Shown one piece after another: positions 6,821-11,372 of a DNA stretch of 11,372 bases. The notes under the pieces are model-generated. The model made no database searches. It was not told the origin of the DNA and worked only from the letters and a program-made list of their open reading frames with translations. This DNA is from Flavisolibacter sp. Its GTDB lineage: Bacteria > Bacteroidota > Bacteroidia > Chitinophagales > Chitinophagaceae. Positions within the stretch are counted from its first letter, which is position 1. Each line of letters opens with the position of its first letter. The DNA lies in contig JAICTW010000026.1 of NCBI GenBank assembly GCA_025936195.1, positions 1-11,372 of the forward strand, written 5' to 3'. Both the position numbers and the translations under genes were made by a program.

Positions 6821-7825
6821 ATGAAATTAAGTAATGAAACCAAGGTTGGCATTCTGGCTGTTGCGGCAATTGTTGTGTTGGTATTGGGTTTTAATTTTTT
6901 GCAGGGACGAAATGTTTTTTCAAAACCAACGGTTTTATATGCGGTCTTTTCCAATGTAGGCGGTCTTGAAAAATCAAATACGGTAAAGATCAATGGTCTT
7001 CCGGTAGGTACTGTTTTCAACATAAGGCAGGCAGACAAACAAGTGGACAGTATTCTTGTTGAAATTCACCTGACACGGGATATTGAGATTCCTGAAAATT
7101 CAGTTGCTTTCATTGATGCCGGTATATTGAACTCTTCTTTGATTAGTATTGAAAAAGGTAACTTACATACGTACTTAGAAAATGGAGATACCATTTCCAC
7201 ACGGTTAGACAAAGGAATTCTCGGCAGCATTCAAACACAGGTAGCGCCTACAATTGAACGGGTGAACCAAACACTGGATTCTTTACGGATTACCATTGGA
7301 GCTATTAATGCTGTTTTCGATCCGAACACCAAAAACAATTTGCAGGATATTATTTCCAATCTCGCCATAAGTTCGGCACAATTGCAGCAACTCTTAAATG
7401 CGCAAAACGGTTTGCTTGCCAAATCGCTTGAGAATATTAATTCCGTCACAGCAAACCTGGCGAAAAATAATGATGCGGTCAGCAGTTCCATTCGCAATGT
7501 GGAAGTCACTACATCCAAACTTGCCAATGCCAATATTGAAGGTACGTTCGCTGCATTGCAGGCTGCCGTTGTTGAACTAAAGAATACCATCGCCAACCTT
7601 AATTCCAAAAACGGTTCACTGGGATTATTGATGAACGACCGCCAGTTATATGATAAATTGAACAAGGTTGCCGATCGTTTGAATAGTGCAGCTTTAAGTG
7701 CTGAAATCACGCTTGATGATCTAAGGCTGCATCCTAAACGCTACGTTAATATTTCAGTGTTCGGTAACAAGGCCACAAGCCAGCCATTAACTTCACCCGC
7801 AATAAAAGATACGGTACCGAAGTAA
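6821..7825 (+). CDS. MCE/MlaD-family lipid-transport protein
   Basis: A 334-residue protein anchored in the inner membrane by one N-terminal helix (about 8-27, VGILAVAAIVVLVLGFNFLQ), with the rest in the periplasm. The MCE domain spans about 37-115: PTVLYAVFSNVGGLEKSNTV is the usual MlaD opening, followed by INGLPVGTV and a hydrophobic pore-loop stretch AGILNSSLISIEKG. Residues about 140-300 are mostly helical with heptad-like spacing, fitting the coiled tube of longer MCE proteins. The end LRLHPKRYVNISVFG is typical of Bacteroidota MCE proteins. Family members oligomerise into rings that shuttle phospholipids between the membranes with an MlaE/MlaF ABC transporter. No such partner gene lies in this window. 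It precedes the OstA-like gene by 10 bp, so the two are very likely cotranscribed. A short inverted repeat (6742-6746 and 6753-6757) occurs in the upstream gap; its meaning is unclear. Confidence 0.93.
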   Translation: MKLSNETKVGILAVAAIVVLVLGFNFLQGRNVFSKPTVLYAVFSNVGGLEKSNTVKINGLPVGTVFNIRQADKQVDSILVEIHLTRDIEIPENSVAFIDAGILNSSLISIEKGNLHTYLENGDTISTRLDKGILGSIQTQVAPTIERVNQTLDSLRITIGAINAVFDPNTKNNLQDIISNLAISSAQLQQLLNAQNGLLAKSLENINSVTANLAKNNDAVSSSIRNVEVTTSKLANANIEGTFAALQAAVVELKNTIANLNSKNGSLGLLMNDRQLYDKLNKVADRLNSAALSAEITLDDLRLHPKRYVNISVFGNKATSQPLTSPAIKDTVPK

Positions 7826-7835
7826 GAAAAGCCTG

Positions 7836-9419
7836 ATGAAAAGACAAGCTGTTTTTTTTCTGTTGATCTTTATTCTTCTTTCCTCTTTTGTGCATGCACA
7901 GGAAAGCGTAGTGGATTCTTCTTCAAAAGAACCTGTGCAAATTGTTCATGCTAATAATTTTTATTTCAAACGGATTGATCCGGTAACCGAATTAAAGATT
8001 CTCTCCGGCAATGTTCAATTAAAACAGGGCAACACTCTTTTCTTTTGCGACAGTTGCGCTGTAAACAGTACAGCACATATTTTTGAAGCCTTCGGCAATG
8101 TGCACATCAACGATCATGATACTACCAATATTTATTCCGATTACCTGCGTTATCTCACCAATACAAAAATTGCTTATTTCAATGGCCATGTAAAAATGAG
8201 CGATGGACATGCCACGCTAACCACAACCGATCTCACCTACGATGTCAATACCAAAATAGGAACGTATAGTAATGGTGGAAGGGTAGTTAATAAGAAATCG
8301 GTATTGACCAGTAAAGAAGGAATTTATTACAGCGATTTGCGGGATATTTATTTTAAGAGAAACGTTGAGCTGAAAGATCCTGCTTATTATTTGAAAGCAG
8401 ATTCGCTTTTGTATAATACCGAAACACAAATTGCACGGTTCATTTCCGATACCTATATAAAAGACAGCAGCGGAAGAGTTATCCGCACTAAAGAAGGCTA
8501 TTATGATCTGGCACACCGTCATGCCGAATTTTATTCAAGAACGACTATCGAGGATAAAGCCATGACCGCATCTGCCGATCAAATGGCAAGCGATGATAGC
8601 AGCAAGATCATTCAAATGAGAGGAAGGGCTGTTATGAAAGATACGGCCAAAGGCATGAACGTTCTGGCTGATGAAATTTTTATTGATCAGAAAACAGATG
8701 CTTTTCTTGCTACCAAAAAGCCATTGATGATTGTGAAACAGGATAAAGATTCCATCTATATTGCTGCGGACACTTTGTTTTCTGCAAAGCTTACCGAATT
8801 GTACAAGCACGATACAGCAAAGCTCAATACATTTCACTTCAAAGAAAAGGACAGTACCAATCGTTACTTTGAAGCCTACAGGCATGTGCGTGTGTTTTCC
8901 GATTCGGTTCAGTCGGTGAGTGATAGCTTATTTTATTCTTTTCAGGATTCTACTTTCCGTTTGTATTACGATCCTGTAGCATGGAGTAAAAAAAACCAGA
9001 TCACCGGAGATACGATTTACCTCTATACGAAAAATAAAAAAGCCAGTCGCATTCAGGCTATGGAAAACAGCTTCATGGTGAATGAAGTGGAATCGGGAGT
9101 GTATAATCAAATACAATCCTCAAGAATGGATGGCTATTTTAAAGACGGTTCATTGGATTCTGTGCGGGCAAAAGGCCTTGCCGAATCGGTATATTTTATA
9201 CAGGACAATGACAGTGCGTTCACCAGCGTCAATCAAACCAGGAGCGATGCCATTGATATTTATTTTGATAAAGGTGAATTGTACAAAGTCATTTTCAGAA
9301 GCGATCTGAAAGGAACGCTGTATCCCATCTCGCAAAAAAATCCTGATGAAATGCATTTGTCCAATTTTAAATGGCTGATCAACCGCAGACCGAAAACAAA
9401 GTACGATTTGTTTGAGTAG
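7836..9419 (+). CDS. OstA/LptA-like periplasmic LPS-transport protein, long form
   Basis: A 527-residue secreted protein with a signal peptide cleaved near HAQ|ES (about residue 22). Most of the chain is built of repeating short strand units such as LSGNVQLKQGNTLFFCDS (about 56-73), AFGNVHINDHDTTNIYSDYL (85-104) and KADSLLYNTETQIARF (187-202). This is the OstA/LptA beta-jellyroll pattern, with Asp-rich turns. E. coli LptA has about 185 residues, so this chain could form a much longer slide. A CxxC pair, Cys71 and Cys74 in FFCDSCAV, sits in the second unit and appears to be the only cysteine pair. It starts 10 bp after the MCE stop and ends just before a terminator, so it closes that operon. 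It is the most plausible local partner of the LptD encoded at 2796-5546. The family assignment is strong; the exact role as LptA, LptC or both is inferred. Confidence 0.9.
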   Translation: MKRQAVFFLLIFILLSSFVHAQESVVDSSSKEPVQIVHANNFYFKRIDPVTELKILSGNVQLKQGNTLFFCDSCAVNSTAHIFEAFGNVHINDHDTTNIYSDYLRYLTNTKIAYFNGHVKMSDGHATLTTTDLTYDVNTKIGTYSNGGRVVNKKSVLTSKEGIYYSDLRDIYFKRNVELKDPAYYLKADSLLYNTETQIARFISDTYIKDSSGRVIRTKEGYYDLAHRHAEFYSRTTIEDKAMTASADQMASDDSSKIIQMRGRAVMKDTAKGMNVLADEIFIDQKTDAFLATKKPLMIVKQDKDSIYIAADTLFSAKLTELYKHDTAKLNTFHFKEKDSTNRYFEAYRHVRVFSDSVQSVSDSLFYSFQDSTFRLYYDPVAWSKKNQITGDTIYLYTKNKKASRIQAMENSFMVNEVESGVYNQIQSSRMDGYFKDGSLDSVRAKGLAESVYFIQDNDSAFTSVNQTRSDAIDIYFDKGELYKVIFRSDLKGTLYPISQKNPDEMHLSNFKWLINRRPKTKYDLFE

Positions 9420-9445
9420 TGAGTAAAAGATAACTGACTATAATT

Positions 9446-9474
9446 AAGAGCCTTCATTTTAAAGGCTCTTTTAT
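9446..9474 (+). terminator. Rho-independent terminator after the OstA-like gene
   Basis: A perfect 9-bp stem, AAGAGCCTT at 9446-9454 with AAGGCTCTT at 9462-9470, has a 7-nt loop (9455-9461). The T-run on the 3' side is continuous with the stem end (TTTT, then ATTTT). It lies 26 bp after the stop codon at 9417-9419 and closes the MCE-OstA transcription unit. Confidence 0.85.
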
Positions 9475-9574
9475 TTTGCAGCAGGCTGCATAAAATCATT
9501 CTCAGAAAAGTTGATGTAAAATTTCGCTGAAATATTTATCATGACTAAGTAATCTCTCTCATTCTTTCATTTTC

Positions 9575-9599
9575 TTGTTTACTTGTAAGAAGTAAACAA
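9575..9599. repeat. Perfect 10-bp inverted repeat upstream of the phosphoesterase gene
   Basis: TTGTTTACTT at 9575-9584 and AAGTAAACAA at 9590-9599 are exact inverse complements separated by GTAAG. The element is 65 bp before the TTG start of the next gene. There is no T-run on the plus strand after it, so it does not look like a terminator for upstream transcription. It could be an operator for a dimeric regulator or a 5'-leader hairpin. The symmetry is direct observation; the role is inferred. Confidence 0.55.
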
Positions 9600-9664
9600 C
9601 ATCAAAACAAAATGATTTAATCAAAAACAAAGAGATTTGCTGTCGAACTCAATAAACAAAAGCA

Positions 9665-11372
9665 TTGAAAAAAAATTTTATCGGGCACATCATTGCCCTT
9701 GTGGTTTTGGTTGCTGCATGCAAATCTGCACGCACCTATAAAACATCTGTTCATACAGATCAGAGTTATCACAGCAGTTATGACGATACGACGTTGACGG
9801 TTGACAACAGTTCCCTGCTGATGCCTTACAATCGCTTTATTGATCCGGCAGGCACGGTCATCCATTTCGGAAATAAAGCTTTGGAAAATCATAGTCTTGA
9901 TTGCGCTTTATTACCGAAGCAGAAAGTGCTGGTAGTAGAAGACCGCTATGGAATTGCATTCCTTGATGTTCAAACAAATAAAATATTGTTTCATCTGGAT
10001 TATGAAGGAAAGTATAAAGGTTTGATGAGCACTTACTCCGGAATTAAATTGTTGGAAGAAGGTGATCAGGTCCATGTTTTTTGGGGCGCTTCATCTCCCA
10101 GCGAAGGAAAGCAATCCTATATAATGGATGCTGTATGGGATGGCAAAAAAGCAGTTGTTAATGGTTCTATTTCGTTCGATGCTGTTTCGCCTTCGCCAAT
10201 GGCTTTGCCCAATGATATTGCCCTTAATGAGGAGAACGGAATTACTTATTTGTATGTAGTGCTGAATGGCAATAACCAGCTTTGTAAAATACGGTTGAAG
10301 GATACAAAAATTATCTGGACGACTGCTACAGGAATGGCGCCATTTGGAATTGCTTTGACTTCTTCAAAGGCGTATGTTTCCAATTGGGCTGGTGAAGTTC
10401 CGGTGGACCGCACCAAAGAAACTTCGGGTATTCCTTATATGCAGGTATATACCGATCCGCGTACCGGTGCAACATCTTCGGGAACAGTAAGTGTTATTGA
10501 TTTGAACAGCGGAAAAAATCTGAAAGAGATTACTGTGGGTTTGCATCCCAATGCTGTTCTTGCCAGCAGGGACAAGCAATTTATTTATGTATCCAATGGC
10601 AACAGCGATGATGTTTCGGTGATAAGCACCACTGCAGATAAACTTGTTGAAACCATTCCTGTTCGTTTAACCGAAAAAGAAAACTTATTCATTGGCGATT
10701 CGCCCAATGGTTTGGCTATTGATGATAATGGAAAAACCTTGTTTGTTTCCAATGGAATGGATAACGCTGTTGCCGTAGTGCATCTTGGCGCTAAATCATC
10801 ATCGGCAAAAGGAAGTTCGTATGTAGCAGGATTTATTCCAACGGAAGCCTATCCTGCAGGATTGGTGTCTGATAATAATATTTTGTATGTAGCCAATCTG
10901 GAAGGAGAAGGCGCAAGGGTGCGTACTGAAAAAGGATTTTCGATTCATCAGGAAGAAGCTTCTGTATCTATCATTCCTGTTCCTGATGAAAAAGTTTTGA
11001 AGGAGTACACGGCGAGAACGGAAAATGCCAATATGCTTTTCCGTACCAAACTCTCACAATTATTGCCACGAAAAAATATTGCTGCCAAACCGGTGCCGGA
11101 ACGAATTGGAGAGCCTTCGGTTTTCAAGCATGTAGTTTATATCATCAAAGAAAATAAAACCTACGACCAGGTATTGGGCGATATGATAGAAGGCGACGGC
11201 ATGAAATCCTTATGCATTTATGGTAATGAGATCACGCCCAATGAACATAAAATTGCCAAAGAGTATTTACTTCTTGATAATTATTATGCTTCGGGTAAAT
11301 CATCTGCCGAAGGCCATTCATGGGTGGATGCCGCTATTGTAACGGATTATATTGAAAAGAATGTTCGTGCAT
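9665..11372 (+). CDS. YncE-like beta-propeller/phosphoesterase lipoprotein, C-terminus cut by window edge
   Basis: The frame is open from TTG 9665 to the right edge (569 codons). TAA at 9653-9655 and the absence of any ATG before about codon 50 make TTG the only start that keeps the signal sequence. The N-terminus is a lipoprotein signal, IIALVVLVAAC, with lipid-acceptor Cys19. Residues about 100-420 form a beta-propeller with YVTN/YncE-type blades: GTVSVIDLNSGKNLKEITVG, FIYVSNGNSDDVSVIS and LFVSNGMDNAVAVVHL. The phosphoesterase domain opens with VVYIIKENKTYDQVLGD (about 490-506), matching the ENxx(F/Y)D metal-binding start of that superfamily, and continues SSAEGHSWVDAAIVTDY. Such proteins hydrolyse phosphoesters in the periplasm or at the cell surface. 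The substrate is unknown and the later catalytic residues lie past the edge. It is set apart from the OstA operon by a terminator and preceded by an inverted repeat (9575-9599). Confidence 0.9.
   Translation, partial: MKKNFIGHIIALVVLVAACKSARTYKTSVHTDQSYHSSYDDTTLTVDNSSLLMPYNRFIDPAGTVIHFGNKALENHSLDCALLPKQKVLVVEDRYGIAFLDVQTNKILFHLDYEGKYKGLMSTYSGIKLLEEGDQVHVFWGASSPSEGKQSYIMDAVWDGKKAVVNGSISFDAVSPSPMALPNDIALNEENGITYLYVVLNGNNQLCKIRLKDTKIIWTTATGMAPFGIALTSSKAYVSNWAGEVPVDRTKETSGIPYMQVYTDPRTGATSSGTVSVIDLNSGKNLKEITVGLHPNAVLASRDKQFIYVSNGNSDDVSVISTTADKLVETIPVRLTEKENLFIGDSPNGLAIDDNGKTLFVSNGMDNAVAVVHLGAKSSSAKGSSYVAGFIPTEAYPAGLVSDNNILYVANLEGEGARVRTEKGFSIHQEEASVSIIPVPDEKVLKEYTARTENANMLFRTKLSQLLPRKNIAAKPVPERIGEPSVFKHVVYIIKENKTYDQVLGDMIEGDGMKSLCIYGNEITPNEHKIAKEYLLLDNYYASGKSSAEGHSWVDAAIVTDYIEKNVRA

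Noticed and set aside
7231..7710. Minus-strand open frame of 159 codons
   Set aside because: It is antisense to the helical part of the MCE gene; the Ala/Leu-rich composition is what the reverse of that coding pattern gives.

Overview
The window looks like ordinary chromosomal DNA from a Bacteroidota bacterium, probably Chitinophagaceae or a related Sphingobacteriia-type lineage. Three things point there: AT-leaning coding DNA with little Shine-Dalgarno signal, proteins with Bacteroidota-type features (a short outer-membrane barrel with a GLDYKIPTIPFNLSIDWKP-like signature, a long OstA-like protein, an MCE protein ending in a LRLHPKRYVNISVFG-type motif), and an envelope gene block whose synteny I recall from that phylum. 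There are no tRNAs, rRNAs, CRISPR arrays, transposases, phage genes or clear signs of transfer.

Layout, left to right. (1) Positions 1-355, minus: the N-terminal 118 residues of a DeoR/GlpR-family sugar-metabolism repressor, cut by the window edge. (2) 469-921, minus: a small secreted beta-barrel-like protein. (3) 922-1097: a divergent intergenic region with a long imperfect inverted repeat (951-1011). (4) 1098-2372, plus: a NhaD-type Na+/H+ antiporter. (5) 2373-2795: a gene-free convergent region with a good intrinsic terminator and GACGC-type repeat debris. (6) 2796-5546, minus: a Bacteroidota-type LptD. (7) 5626-6678, plus, divergent from lptD by 79 bp: a zinc N-acetylmuramoyl-L-alanine amidase. 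(8) 6821-7825 and 7836-9419, plus, 10 bp apart: an MCE/MlaD-like anchored lipid-transfer protein and a long OstA/LptA-like periplasmic protein, closed by a terminator at 9446-9474. (9) 9665-11372, plus, cut by the right edge: a TTG-started lipoprotein joining a YVTN/YncE-like beta-propeller to a phosphoesterase domain.

The functional core is 2796-9419, an outer-membrane biogenesis block. LptD is the LPS insertase, the OstA-like protein is the probable periplasmic LPS carrier or bridge, the MCE protein is a probable phospholipid carrier, and the amidase remodels peptidoglycan. Co-localisation suggests coordinated LPS export, lipid homeostasis and septal wall cleavage, but this is inference. 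I see no unambiguously new system. The best second-look items are the unexplained inverted repeats at 951-1011 and 9575-9599, the insertion in the amidase, the multi-repeat OstA protein with a CxxC motif, and the propeller-phosphoesterase lipoprotein.
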